Positions 21,904 through 33,489 of a stretch of 64,000 bases of DNA are shown piece by piece. This DNA comes from Vicia villosa (lineage: Eukaryota; Streptophyta; Magnoliopsida; Fabales; Fabaceae). Each line of letters starts with the position of its first letter. The stretch's first letter is position 1. The notes beneath the pieces are model-generated. The model saw nothing but the letters and a program-made list of their open reading frames with translations, was not told the origin of the DNA and searched no databases. A program made the position numbers and the translations under genes. The stretch is from contig NC_081180.1 of assembly GCF_029867415.1 (NCBI RefSeq), positions 239,633,088-239,697,087 on the forward strand. Reading direction: 5' to 3'.

Positions 21904-23460
21904 GCTAGATTGTTAGCATGCAAAAAATACCAAACTCGGGCTCCATTTTCAAGTACCCTACAAGCTTCCGTTCCATTTTCTTTCAACGTCAACATTGTTG
22001 CGCATAAGCTGGGCTTTCCATAAACTACAAGATCATGGCAAATGAGTGAGAAATGAAGGAGATATAAGCAGAAGGCTGGTACGGGTTCCACTGGTTTTTT
22101 GCCTTAGCCATGACTTGATTCCTTACATGCCACACATTTTATGCTGCAGCAATTTTCTTTACACATTCATATTCACACACTCCTTTCCCTTTAATTTACA
22201 TCATCCTTTCCCAAATAATCCACACAAAATTAACACTCCATGCATGATCATACACTCCACCCCTCACGCTTCCGTCACTCATTTTTCACTCTCTATTTTC
22301 TCTCCAAAAAAATCCCAACATCACAACAATACAACACAAAATGCATATCATTTCCCTTGTGACTCTCATTCCACTCAACTTGCTCAACAAGTTTTTGCTT
22401 ACCACGGTTAGATGATTAACCTCATTCTCAAAAGCTCTATAAGAACCTCTACTCTATCATTCATTCACAGAAAAAAAGCATACGCAAAAGGCTCCTTCAC
22501 TCTGAAGCTCTTTCTCTCAAAACCTCTCAATTGAAGCTTTCATCGGTTTCAGATTTTTCTTCAAGAAATCATTATTATTTGGTGTTGATTATTCATATTT
22601 AAGCTTGAACAAGTGATTTCCTTGGTTTCTTTAATCTCTACGCTCGATTTGAAGAGCCAATGCAATTGCTCAACTAGGTGACTCCATCACTCCTTTCCTC
22701 ATTCTTGCATCCATGATTTCCTGAGATTTAAAAAGACTTGAATTTGCTCATAATATTATTAGCTGGCCAAACAATAGGTTTGAGGTATATGATTGTTTGA
22801 TTCTGAACTTGCATTGTGTTTTGAAGTTTGTGTGGAAATGGATGAATGCGTGAGTTTATGCTTAGATTTCTCTATGATTTCATGTTTTTTTGGTGTTATT
22901 CTTAATGCTATGTTGTAGATCTCCACAAGATCTACCATTTTTATTCAAATTTTATTCAATTTCACAAAGTATTGAGTGTGCTATGGTGATCTGAAGTTAA
23001 TGCATCATATGATTGTTAGGGTTTTTTATTTCTGGTTGTTTGAAAATGATGAACGAGGTAGATGATATGTGATAGTTTGTTTGGTTGGTTTGACTTATTG
23101 ACATGGGGCCCACGTGCCACTTGGATTTGTTTATATATTAATTTCTTTTATTTCTCTTGTTTTCTCCATTTGTTTCTTGATTTTATTTCACATAGTTTTG
23201 ATGATTCTAGAATTATGAGAAATTGAACAATGAATCTTGATGAGTCTATTTTATTCTCATATTTAATATTTTAATTTTAGGAAATTCGTGACACTTTAAT
23301 AAAATTAATTGATTAAATAATTTTCTTGTTTCCTTTTGTTTTGATTTTGTTATTTTAATCCCTTAATCCAAAAGTTGTGAAAAAATATTTTCCTTGATCC
23401 TTAGAGTTTTCCCTAATTTTTAATGGTGTTAGATCAAATTTTTAATGGTTTTAGTTCAAA
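21904..23460. other. Non-coding region between Ogre and the copia remnants
   Basis: No gene recognised. The first 200 bp contain the partner of the repeat seen at 385-520. The stretch 22440-22700 (CTCTCAAAACCTCTCAATTGAAGC and later sequence) has the look of a retroelement U5 or a gene 5' leader, but I found no matching second LTR and no frame over about 120 codons. The longest frame (22046-22411) has low-complexity composition and no recognised domain. Confidence 0.5.
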
Positions 23461-24352
23461 TATTCAAGGATGTCAGGTTGCTTAACAGGTTAAAGATCAT
23501 TTTTACTGGTCATCTCCTTGTCAAGGGAAATAGTGTTTCTCCTAAGTTTGGGACTTCTGAGAATCTATTTTAAGTCCTTGAAGACTATCCGTTTGAGATT
23601 TTGAAGTGTTTTGGAAGTGTGTATTGTTGAAGACTCATAGAAATTAAAGTCTGGAAGGTTTGCCAACAACATTCTTCCTTCTTCATCTACGGATGTGTGC
23701 ATTTCCAGAAGAAACATTTTTCAATGACATAGAGAATGTCTTTTCAAATATTGTAACATTTTCAGCAGTCAAAGCTTGAAAAGAGAGAAAGAAGAACGAG
23801 AAAATGTCTGTCTCCTATGATGACTAGTGCATTATTACTAATGATGGTTTAACGTGTTTCAAACAATCTCCCATTGACTGAGTTGTCGTTACAAACAAGG
23901 AATCATTACAAATAAGGTAACTCTCCGTTTCTAATAATACCTTACTAGTTGTTCCTCATCTCAAGCTGTGTTTCAACATGAGCAAGTTTACCAAAAATAT
24001 CGAGGATAAAAAGGATCACCTGCTGGAAGCCACAAATGATAAGATTACTGATCCAGAGAAGATTGAGTCTAATGTTGGAACATCTACTGGAACATCAGTA
24101 AAAAGGAAGAAATTTGTGTCAAAGATGAAGTCCTTCAAGAAAAATCATGTTCAGTCACATGACTCTGAGTCAGATGCTGATGGACATTGGGTCAACTTCA
24201 AGGACTCACGTGGAAGGATTGGGTAGTTTTTATTTTGTGTAAAAAAAACAAAAAAAAAAATTGTTTTTATATGTGTATTTTTCTAGTGTATTTCTAGTGT
24301 CCTTGTACACTCACTCTATTTTGCCAATTTTTGGCTAAAAAGGGGGAGTAAG
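23461..24352 (+). mobile_element. 3' interior remnant of an outer copia element
   Basis: This stretch leads into the polypurine tract TAAAAAGGGGGAG (24336-24348) and an LTR start (TGTGTTAG, 24353). It includes an 82-codon frame (23978-24226). It appears to be the 3' internal part of a SIRE-like copia element whose 5' part is missing. The left limit is uncertain. Confidence 0.55.
23978..24226 (+). pseudogene. Short lysine-rich ORF before copia polypurine tract
   Basis: An 82-codon frame rich in Lys, Asp and Ser, ending just before the polypurine tract of the outer copia element. I do not recognise a domain. Its place (between pol and the 3' LTR) is where SIRE-type elements may carry an env-like frame, so it could be the C-terminal remnant of one; that is a guess from position only. 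No upstream continuation was found. Confidence 0.35.
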
Positions 24353-24447
24353 TGTGTTAGTAATTGTCAGTAAGGTTGGTTTTTTATTTGTCTTTTTAGG
24401 TGTAAAGAGTGTTGCATGTCAAATGTCTTGACATGTTAAATAAAGGA
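24353..24447 (+). repeat. Outer copia LTR, left fragment
   Basis: First 95 bp of an LTR following the tract TAAAAAGGGGGAGTAAG. It is cut by insertion of the inner SIRE-like element at 24448 and resumes at 31119. Confidence 0.6.
24443..24447. repeat. Target site duplication of inner copia, left (AAGGA)
   Basis: AAGGA precedes the 5' LTR and recurs at 31114-31118 right after the 3' LTR. Confidence 0.85.
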
Positions 24448-25359
24448 TGTAGATGTTTTTCATGTTGGCTGCATTTGTGGTAAAACATACCTGGGTGTTT
24501 AATGTCTTGACTGATGTCATGACATGATTTGTATTGTGTTATGCAGGCTACATATGTGTTAAGCTAATAGAGGTTCTGTTAGTGAATGTCATGACCGATG
24601 TCATGACATCCTTGTCTAACAGCAGAAGCTGTTATGTTTTATTATAGTGTTTTGTGATTCTCTCAATCTACAATTTAGGAAACCTTTTATTGTGTGCTGA
24701 ATATTTCGTCTAGAAGATTTCGCTGACAGCACATTCTGTAACAACCAGATGACGTGTAAATTAGGTTAACTTAGTTAACCCTAATTTGATTCTTAAGAAG
24801 CCCAAGGCCCAAGAGCTGCATATAAGAAGACTGCAATTCTAATTTGGAACGCAGAGAGAAAGTTTGTTAATTGTGAAGAACCATAGTTCTGTAGCTGTGT
24901 GTTTAGTCTCTTGTACACCAAGCAATTTCTTTTGATGATTGTATTGGAATATGTTGTTTATGTATTTTGTCACTCTAAGCTTTTAAGCACGAGTGTGTGT
25001 CTCTTGATTGAAGCTTTTAAGCAGATCAAAGTGTGTTTTTGAAGTGTGTCTTCTCTCTCCTTTTTTTAATGTTTATTTGTAATCACTGCTGTGATTTAGG
25101 GGGAGTGAGTGGAGATACTCAGGTCTAGGAATTGATCGGAATTACATTCGGTAGGTTTTAAGTGAGGAGTTGTAAACGGGGGAGTTTAACTCTGAATTAA
25201 TTCTGCTTATATTGAATTCCCTCCCTTGCTTGGTAGCCCCCAGAGTAGGTATTGTTGTATACCGAACTGGGTGAACAATTTGTTGTGTTCTTTACTGTTT
25301 TTATGCGTTTCTATTTTAATGTTCTATACTGTGGAATTGTGGATGTCATAACATCCAGT

Positions 25360-25367
25360 ACGACATC
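25360..25367. repeat. MITE target duplication, left (ACGACATC)
   Basis: Perfect 8-bp repeat of 25892-25899. The uninterrupted 3' LTR has a single ACGACATC at 31082-31089, so the empty site is visible in the same window. Confidence 0.95.
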
Positions 25368-25567
25368 TAGGGATGGCAACGGGTCGGGTCGGGTCGGTGT
25401 GGGTTTTATACCACCCAAACCCGCACCCGAAATCGACACCCGAACCCAAACCCAAACCCAAAAGCTATTCGGCTGGCAAAATGACACCCACGCCCACACC
25501 CGTTGGGTTCAGATTTTTTCACCCAAACCCGAACCCGCAACAAAATACAATTTTCCTACCATTTTTC

Positions 25568-25602
<35 letters not shown>

Positions 25603-25665
25603 CTATATATATTATATATATATATATATTATATAATATATAATATATATATAAAATATATATAG

Positions 25666-25720
<55 letters not shown>

Positions 25721-25891
25721 CGGGTGTGATTTTGGGTTTCGGGTGTGAGTTTTACACTACCTAAACCCGCACCCGAAAAATCGAGTGGCACCCGAACCCG
25801 AACCCAAACCCAGTCAACTCGGGTTTTCACCCGTTGACTCGGGTTCGGGTGCCGGTGGGCCCCGCGAGTTTGGGTCTACTTACCATCCCTA
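25368..25891. mobile_element. hAT-type MITE with (TA)n core
   Basis: 524 bp with terminal inverted repeats TAGGGATGGCAA / TAGGGATGGTAA (one mismatch) and an 8-bp target duplication, both typical of hAT elements. The inner arms are rich in ACCCGAACCC-type repeats in inverted orientation (25411-25535 and 25731-25860). The centre (about 25571-25717) is a long AT/TA dinucleotide tract, probably prone to slippage and cruciform formation. It encodes no transposase; the apparent open frames simply translate the repeats. Confidence 0.93.
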
Positions 25892-25899
25892 ACGACATC
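25892..25899. repeat. MITE target duplication, right (ACGACATC)
   Basis: Second copy of the 8-bp duplication. Confidence 0.95.
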
Positions 25900-25935
25900 G
25901 TGTGTGAGATCTAGGGACAACAAAATTCTGGTACT

Positions 25936-28900
25936 ATGGAGAAAGAATTGTTAGTGTTTGGGAATAGACCATCCATCCTGGATTGCTCTAATTATGACTA
26001 CTGAAAACCTCATATTGTAGCTGTCATAAAGTATGTGGACAGCAAGGCCTGGAGAGCTGTGGAGAATGGATGGAAACATCTTGAGAAGGTTTTGGAAGAT
26101 GGAACCACTGTTCTAATTCCTGAAGCACAATGGAACAAAACTGAAGAAGAGCTAGCTCTAGGAAATTCCAAGGCACTAAACGCCCTGTTCAATGGAATTG
26201 ACAAAAACATATTCAGACTTGTGCAGCACTGTGATCTAGCTAAAGAAGTTTGAGATATTCTCAAAACATCTCATGAAGGCACATCCAAGGTAAAGATGTC
26301 TAAACTTCAAATGCTTACCACTAAGTTTGAAAATCTCAAGATGAAAGAGGATGAAACCATTTATGAATTTTACATGAATGTCCTTGAGATTGCAAATAAC
26401 TCAAGAGCCTTAGGAGAAAAAATGTCTGAAGAAAAACTGGGAAGAAAGATCCTCAGATCACTGCCTAAGAGATTTGATATGAAGGTGACTATTATAGAAG
26501 AAGCTCATGACATCAGCAACATGAAGCTGGACGAACTCATTGGTTCTTTACAAACCTTTGAGATGAGTATCTGTGAGTCTGTTGAAAATAAGAACAAGAG
26601 CATAGCTTTTGTTTCCAACACATAAGATAATTCCAAAGAAAGTAATGGTGGAAGTAATGAAAATTTATCAGAAGCGATAGCCATGCTTGGAAAACAATTC
26701 AACAGATTTATTAAAAGGGTTGATCAGAAGTCCAGATCCAATGTCAAGAACACTTCTAATGACATCGGCAAGACCTATGATCCTAGCAGAAGATTCAAAG
26801 CTGAAGAGAAGCCCAATCAAGGACAATGGGTTCAGTGTCATGGATGTGAAGGATATGGACACATTAGAGATGAATGTCCGACCTACCTCAAAGAGCAAAA
26901 TAAAGGGATGTATGTCACTTGGTCTGATGAAAACTCTAAGTCTGAAGAGGAAGCTGCAAAACATGTCACAGTTCCAACTAGTGTCTATGCATCCGATGAT
27001 GATTCCAGTGATGATGAGCTAACCTTTGATGAACTTGCTGCCTCATACAAGAAGTTGTGTATCAAGAATGCTGAAATCTGCAAACAAGTGGAGAAGCAAG
27101 AGATAATCATAAAGGAGCTAGAAACTGAGAAGAATAAACATCTTGCAACCGTAGACTCTCTCAGTAGTGAAGTGAGCATGTTGAACTACAAGCTTGAACA
27201 AATGTCTAAATCCTTCAAAATGTTGAATAATGGAACTGATAATCTAGAGGATATTCTGGATTCTGGACAAAGAGCAGGAGATATGTCTGGGGTAGGATTT
27301 GTGGCTAAAGAGGAATTCACCTCTGGGATCAGGAGATCAAAACTTGAAACTTGTGTGATTAACCAGATGTCAGCACCAATGTCACAACATCAAGGAAATA
27401 GAAGAAGGGGCCATACAAAGAAGAAATTCCAAATATGGAGGTGCCATCACTCTGGAATATTTGGTCACATAAAGTCATTCTGTTTCAGACTAATTGGATA
27501 TCCAAACCAAACTCATCAAGCCAAACCTGAATATGATACCTGTAACAGAAAGAAACAGTGGGTGGCTAAGAATGTTGCTCTAGTAGCACACACTTCTCTA
27601 AGAATGGCTGCCAAGGAAGATTGGTACCTTGACAGTGGTTGCTCAAATCATATGACTGGGAGAAAGAACTCACTAGTAGACTTCAAACTTGAGGGAACCA
27701 GTTATGTGACTCTTGGTGATGGAGAAATAAGAGAAGTCAAATGTGTTGGCAAGACAGAAGGTCATGGTGTTCCTAATCTAAATAATTTCTTACTTGTATA
27801 AGGACTGGCTGTAAATCTTATAAGCATCAGCAACCTGTGTGATGAAGGACTCTATGTCAGGTTCACTAAAGAAGAGTGTATTGTTACTAATGGAGAAAAC
27901 GAAGAAATCATGAAGGGAGTCAGATCTAAGAATAATTGTTACCTATGGGAGCCCAAAAACTCAAAGTTTCCTTCTGCTTGTCCCGTGGCCAAAGAAAAAA
28001 TTGAGGATAATCATCAAGAAAGAACTATCAAGCTAGAGGTTCCCGTTCCCATAACAAAGAACCAGATGGGAGAAGAGGATGAGTCTGATGATGAGTCTTG
28101 TATTGAAGAACTCACAGTTAGTGAACTTGCTGCTGGATATTCTGAGATGTGTCTACTAAATGGAGAACTGAGAAAAAGACTGACAGTGTATAAAAATGCT
28201 TATGCCCTATTACAAGAAGAAAGAGTAAGTCTCATGATAAACATTGTTGATCTAGAGAGAAAACTGCAAAACACAAGATCAAACAAGAAGACAACAATGG
28301 GAAGTACTCAAGACACAAATATCAGCAAGTCAATTAGTCCTAACAAGAAGAAGAAAAAGAAGTTCAATCAAGAGCCTCAACATCCGAAAAAACACACACC
28401 TGTCTCAGCCAAGAGATGCCATCAATGTGGTAAGATAGGTCACTTGAGGTTCTCATGTCCTAAAACTCATACACCTACCAAAAGAAAGATCCCTCAACAA
28501 GAAAATCTGGCCAAGATAAAGCCACCTCAGCAGAAGTCATGTGTTGACACTAAACACTCAAGTTGTGACAAAAATGAGGAGGAGGCTATAAAGAAAACAG
28601 GAAGCTCTAGAAGTAAGAAACCTAGACAAGATGAGATTCACAAAAAGGACAAGTGCATTCCTGCTACAAGCAAGAACACAACAATAAAGTGGGATGCTGT
28701 AGAAGAAGGTGAGACTACTACCTCAGTAGAATATGAAAATGTCAAAACAGATGTCTTAACATCAAAATATGCTGGGAACTCAATTGTGAGCATTAAGACA
28801 AACGAAGCCTCTGGAATTCATGAATGCTCATCGGTCAATATCCAAAATGTTCTCCATAGGGAGATTACTGTTCTGAACCAAATCCCAGAAGCTGTCATAA

Positions 28901-29808
28901 GATCAAGGAAATCATCTACAACTTCCTGTAATGATCATAACTTTCACCTAACAAAAACAATGATGAATGCGCTTAATGACATCTAGACTAGAGATATGAA
29001 ACGAGAAGTCTATCTGTTCAAGGTGAGTACTGTATTGAACGTGGTCCCAAGGAAGCTATCCATTGGCCGTCAATTTCATCTAAGAGAGGAGCCACTAGAA
29101 ATAGACCAAGCTTCAAGAATCTGGATAGAAAGAGCAAAGGATTCACAAATCAACCTGAGAACTCAAGAAGGCAAGGAGAGCATGATCCTTCTTATCACAA
29201 CTGAAGATGTGAATCTAATGATAGGTATGATTCCTACAAAAATTTTAGACTGGTCTAAATCAAGTTGGATACACCAAGGTGTATCTAATCAGAATGTCAA
29301 GAAGGATGTCATAACTATGCCCTGCTACATCAAAGATTGTGTGGAGAACAAAAAGATTTCTATAAAAAATTCAACCACTGATCTAGATGTTGTTAGTAAG
29401 CTAGATGTGAAAGTTTCCCCAGTTCACAAAAATATTCTTCAGCTGCCATCCCTCTACAACAACTCTAGTGTGATCTTAAATTGAGCTTCTCCCACAGAAA
29501 ATGGTTTAAAACTCACTCACTTCATTGAGATGTCTCAACAATCTCTATTCCTCTCGTCCAAAGCAGGGTCTTGTCTAAATATGCATACAGAGGTAACTAG
29601 TCCTAATAAGATCTTGAATGATGCACAATTAAAAATGGTGCATATTTTGAAAACTGAGGACTTAACCAAGAAGACTGAAGATGATCCTAAAGATAGTGAC
29701 AAGAATGTTCCTGACAATATCAATGACATTTTCACAAAAGCCCTTGATGCTACACAGTTTGAAAACTTGCGCAGCAAGTTAGGAGTTTGCATCTTTGAGG
29801 AACCATAA
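25936..29808 (+). pseudogene. SIRE-like gag-pro polyprotein with six in-frame stops and no pol core
   Basis: One reading frame runs 1291 codons from ATG 25936 to TAA 29806, interrupted only by stops at 26002 (TGA), 26251 (TGA), 26623 (TAA), 27799 (TAA), 28984 (TAG) and 29482 (TGA), with no frameshift. In order: gag N-terminal region; zinc knuckle at about 26836 (CHGCEGYGHIRDEC); coiled coil; a second finger at about 27442 in which a Cys is replaced by Ser (CHHSGIFGHIKSFC); the protease motif WYLDSGCSNHMTG at about 27625; the start of the GAG-pre-integrase region up to about 27960. Then comes sequence not found in a normal pol: an acidic/coiled segment resembling the gag region after the first knuckle, a third zinc knuckle (CHQCGKIGHLRFSC, about 28420), a basic stretch and an unrecognised section. 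The end (NDIFTKALDATQFENLRSKLG, about 29722) is the usual C-terminus of SIRE pol. Confidence 0.85.
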
Positions 29809-30166
29809 TTTCAATAAAAAAAGGGAAGAAGACAGTTGTTTGCTTTGGCAACTTTTATGGCCAAACATGGGGAGAAGTAGTAATGTCACCCCAGAACAAC
29901 ATGTATGTGGTGTTTGTGTGATCAACAAAAATTCTGATATGCTTTGTGTTGATCTGTTTGCATATGTTTGTGCTACTCTTGTGGTGTGGGAGTGTAGCTA
30001 TGTGGGCACTGTGTGCATACTTATGGTGTATGTTGTTTGTGTGGTATTTGTAGTATGGTATACTGTATTAGCTCTGATTGTGTTTGTGTGTTTGTTTCTG
30101 CTGCAAGTGTTTTCTCTGATATGGTGTGACAGGTTATTTTAGCCAAAAATTTGCCAAAGGGGGAGA
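29809..30166 (+). other. Inner copia 3' non-coding region and polypurine tract
   Basis: About 340 bp rich in TGTGTTTGTGTG-type sequence, then GCCAAAGGGGGAGA (30153-30166), a typical copia polypurine tract directly before the 3' LTR. An open frame of 115 codons here is a composition effect. Confidence 0.7.
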
Positions 30167-31113
30167 TGGTAGATGTTTTTCATGTTGGTTGCATTTGTGG
30201 TAAAACATACTTGGGTGTTTAATGTCTTGATTGATGTCATGACATGATTTGTATTGTGTTATGCAGGCTACATATGTGTTAAGCTAATACAGGTTCTGTT
30301 AGTGAATGTCATGACCGATGTTATGACATCCTTGTCTGACAGCATGAGCTGTTATGTTTTATTATTGTGTTTCCTGATTTCTCTCAATCTACAATTTAGG
30401 AAACCATTTATTGTGTGCTGAATATTTTATCTAGAAGATTTCGCTGACAGCATATTCTGTAACAACCAGATGACGTGTAAATTAGGTTAACTTGGTTAAC
30501 CCTAATTTGATTCTTAAGAAGCCCAAGACCCAAGATCTGCATATAAGAAGACTACAATTCTAATTTGGAACACAGAGAGAAAGTTTGTTAATTGTGAAGA
30601 ACCATAGTTCTGTAGCTGTGTGTTTAGTCTCTTGTACTCCAAGCAATTGTCTTTTGATGATTGTATTGAAATAGGTTGTTTATGTATTTTGTCACTCTAA
30701 GCTTTTAAGCACGAGTGTGTGTCTCTTGATTGAAGCGTTTAAGCAGATCAAGGTGTGTTTTTGAAGTGTGTCTTCTCTCTAATTTGTTTAATGTTTGTTT
30801 GTAATCATTGTTGTGATTGAGGGGGAGTGAGTGGAGATACTTAGGTCTAGGAATAGATTGGAATTAAATTCGGTAGGTTTTAAGTGAGGAGTTGTAAACG
30901 GGGGAGTTTAACTCCGAATTAATTCTGCTTATATTGGATTCCCTCCCTGGCTTGGTAGCCCCCAGAGTAGGTATTGTTGTATACCGAACTGGGTGAACAA
31001 TTTGTTGTGTTCTTTACTGTTTTTATGCGTTTCTGTTTTAACGTTCTATACTGATTAATTGTGGATGTCATAACTTCCAGTACGACATCGCGTGTGAGTT
31101 ACTAGAATTTTCA
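30167..31113 (+). repeat. Inner copia 3' LTR (947 bp)
   Basis: Starts TGGTAGATG and ends TTTTCA. The pair differs by tens of bases plus several short length changes, so this insertion is much older than the Ogre element. Confidence 0.88.
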
Positions 31114-31118
31114 AAGGA
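31114..31118. repeat. Target site duplication of inner copia, right (AAGGA)
   Basis: Matches 24443-24447. Confidence 0.85.
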
Positions 31119-32233
31119 GTCTAGTGTGATTTCTTGTTGTATGTAACTATTTAGGGGGAGCATGATTATCTATCATGCTTGTTGGTGCTAATTGCTGCTA
31201 CTGCTATTGATGGTGCTGCTGCCAATTTTTGCTTCTACTTTTATGATATTTATTTTAGTTATATCTCAGTAAATTTCGCAGGTCAAGAAGATTTAATCTG
31301 GAATAAGTGATCTATCTCCAGCTGTACATAAGTTTCTAAAATTGGATATTGAGACAATTTAGAAAACTTAATGTTGTATTCCAAGATTTAAGGATTTTTT
31401 TTGCAGAATTGGTGCAGCTCTCGGCTTGTGGATCAAGTATTATTTGGATGAAGATTTCAAATTCCATGGACTGCTGAGTATTATTTAAAAAGGAACCTAG
31501 ACCTTATGTAACTAAGTCTTTTCACAATTGTAAAATTTGGGGATGGTTAGAAGTATTAGATTTTGAAAGTCTCTTGTGTTTTAAGTCACCCATGTATCTT
31601 TTGATACCATGTGGTAGACCAATTGATACTTGATTGTTTATCAAGTTATTGTTCTCACTCTTAAAGCTTTTAAGCATAAAGTTAAATATTGTTCTTGGTT
31701 GAAGCTTTTAAGCAAAACCTAGTATTGTTTATTAGAAATGTATTTTTCTTTGTTGGTCATTATTTCTAGTCACATGGATTGAGACTATATTTATCACTGA
31801 GGTGATTGGAAGTAAGATGGAATTTCTCATATCTAGATGGTGATTTCTAGGTAGAAGTTGCATAGGATAGTGGTTAGGAGATAAGTTGTAAGTTGTGACT
31901 GTTTAGGCTTTGAAGTAACGCTATCATAGTGAATTTTCCTTCCTGGCTTGATAGCCCCCATAGTAGGTGACGTTGCAATGACTGGGTTAACAATTGGCTG
32001 TGTGATTTACCATTATGTAATTTAATCCTGCATGATTTCTGCTTAATAAAACTGAGTTCTGTGAGTAGATGATGTCATGACATCTGTCCTGGCAATGTGA
32101 TTTGTGTTGAGTGGTGTTTATCACACTGTAATTTGTCTAGTTAGTTACAGTCTAGTGTTTTGGTTCTGTCTGTTAACAGATACTGTAGCATCTATCTTGA
32201 CATCATATTTTGGTATTGGGACATCAGCAGAGA
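31119..32233 (+). repeat. Outer copia LTR, right fragment
   Basis: Continuation of the LTR begun at 24353. It is related to the inner element's LTR: it has paired AAGCTTTTAAGCA motifs and the block CTGGCTTGATAGCCCCCATAGTAGG, which matches CTTGGTAGCCCCCAGAGTAGG in the inner LTR. Total length would be about 1.2 kb. The right end, near GCAGAGACA at about 32233, is not certain because no partner LTR is present. Confidence 0.6.
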
Positions 32234-32485
32234 CATGTATTGTAAGTTCCAGAATTTCATGATTCAATTCTAATTTCGTTATCTATTTGACTTAATATGA
32301 TAGTCAAAACAATGTTATGTTTCACTCAATAATATGTTAGTCAAAACAATGGTATGTTTCACTAAAATTTCATTCAAACAAAAAAGAGTTATATATATTT
32401 TTATACTATCCTTCTAATAATCAAATATTTACTAGAAAAGTAAATAAATATGATAAGTTATTTTTTAGTCATGACTTGAATATTA
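32234..32485. other. AT-rich spacer
   Basis: Contains a short direct repeat (AATATGwTAGTCAAAACAATG, about 32295 and 32331). No gene or element recognised. Confidence 0.5.
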
Positions 32486-33151
32486 ATTCTATCCTCCTAA
32501 CAAGTTTGACGAAGCTTTTGGGTTCTCGTGGAAATTGAAAGTGCCGTATAAAATCAAGGCTTTTTGGTGGAGAATTTTCTTTAATAGGCTTCCTACAAAA
32601 GATCTCTTGATGTTTAGAGGTATTTCTTTCCCTTTAGTTAATTTAAAGTGAATTTTATGTGATGTTGATTTGGAAAATAGTAAGCATTTCATTTTTAATT
32701 GTTTGGTGGTTAAAAAGATATGGAGTGAGATAGTTATTTGGGTTGGTAAAGGTGGTAGGAAGGAGAAAGAGTGTTTACCGAGTTTTATAGAGTGAAACTT
32801 GTTCTTTCGTTTACATAAAGTTAAAGATTGTAAATTGGGTGTGATGTGGCTTGCTACTACGTGGACTCTTTGGTTACTTAGGAACGGGGTGTGTTTCCGG
32901 AAGGATGGATGGAACATTAACAATATCATTTGGAATATAAAATTCTTGGTTTAGAAGTAGTCCTTTTGTGGAAAAATTACTCATTCCAATTATTCCTTTT
33001 ACGAGATTAGTAAGGAACCGTTAGTTTTTCTCTCGTAATTGTAATTGATGTGTAATCTTTCTTTTTGTCGAGGCTTCCCGTTTCTTTGTATAACTGGGTT
33101 GGAGAACCCTTTCTTCTCCCTTATATATAATTTCTTGTTTAAAAAAAAATT
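32486..33151 (+). pseudogene. 3' fragment of a LINE (zf-RVT domain) with poly(A)
   Basis: A single plus-strand frame from about 32530 shows the zinc-binding C-terminal domain of plant LINE reverse transcriptases: KIKAFWWRIFFNRLPTKDLL, then a Cys/His-spaced segment (ILCDVDLENSKHFIFNC) and a Trp-rich end (WLATTWTLWLLRN). It is broken by TGA at 32649 and further TGA/TAG codons. The fragment ends in a non-coding tail and an A tract at 33142-33150, as expected of a 5'-truncated LINE copy. A clear target duplication was not found. The open frame on the opposite strand is an artefact. Confidence 0.8.
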
Positions 33152-33417
33152 GTGTTAGTTATGAATCATTTATGTTCACATTCGTAATACCACGTTACTT
33201 TAATGTTGTAGGAGAGATAAATATTTAGATTGAATATGCCTAGTCTCAGCAACTAATGATATAATTGAAAATAAAATACAATATCAAATAAATAATCTTG
33301 AATTTTATACAAACCTTGAACATGTCAACTAATTGTTCAAAATTCATTGTAAAAAATTAAAAAGAACCCCAAATTATTAGAGTAGAGAAAGAAGGTTTGC
33401 AAATACCCATATAAGCC
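33152..33417. other. Spacer between LINE and MULE
   Basis: AT-rich, no feature recognised. Confidence 0.5.
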
Positions 33418-33426
33418 TTAAAATGA
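33418..33426. repeat. MULE target duplication, left (TTAAAATGA)
   Basis: Nine bases matching CTAAAATGA at 45251-45259 with one mismatch. Nine-base duplications are diagnostic of Mutator-like elements. Confidence 0.75.
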
Positions 33427-33489
33427 GAAAATTTCTTTACCCACCTCCCTATGGGGGTCACCCCCAGCGAAAACCCCACTTTACCCCTG

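Larger units (their letters stand above)
24448..25919 (+). repeat. Inner copia 5' LTR, interrupted by a MITE
   Basis: Matches the 3' LTR at 30167-31113 over its length. It holds a 524-bp MITE plus 8-bp duplication at 25368-25899; without these it is 940 bp. It starts TGTAGATG (one base shorter than TGGTAGATG in the 3' LTR) and ends near GGGACA. The primer site that should follow is not clear: CTGGTACTATGG at about 25929 is only a weak match to the tRNA-iMet site. Confidence 0.85.
24448..31113 (+). mobile_element. Non-autonomous SIRE-like Ty1/copia element lacking INT/RT/RH
   Basis: Bounded by LTRs of about 940-947 bp (after removing a MITE from the 5' copy), flanked by the 5-bp duplication AAGGA. 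The 4.2-kb interior keeps gag, protease and the C-terminal end of pol but has no integrase core, RT or RNase H. In their place is about 1.7 kb of frame with another zinc knuckle. The protein relics resemble the SIRE/Maximus lineage. Movement would have needed enzymes from a related element. Confidence 0.85.

Noticed and set aside
25373..25830. Open frames of repeated Pro/Lys/Thr and Tyr/Ile on both strands
   Set aside because: Translations of ACCCGA repeats and the TA tract in the hAT MITE.
32489..32929. 146-codon minus-strand open frame
   Set aside because: Antisense of the LINE zf-RVT domain, which is clear on the plus strand.
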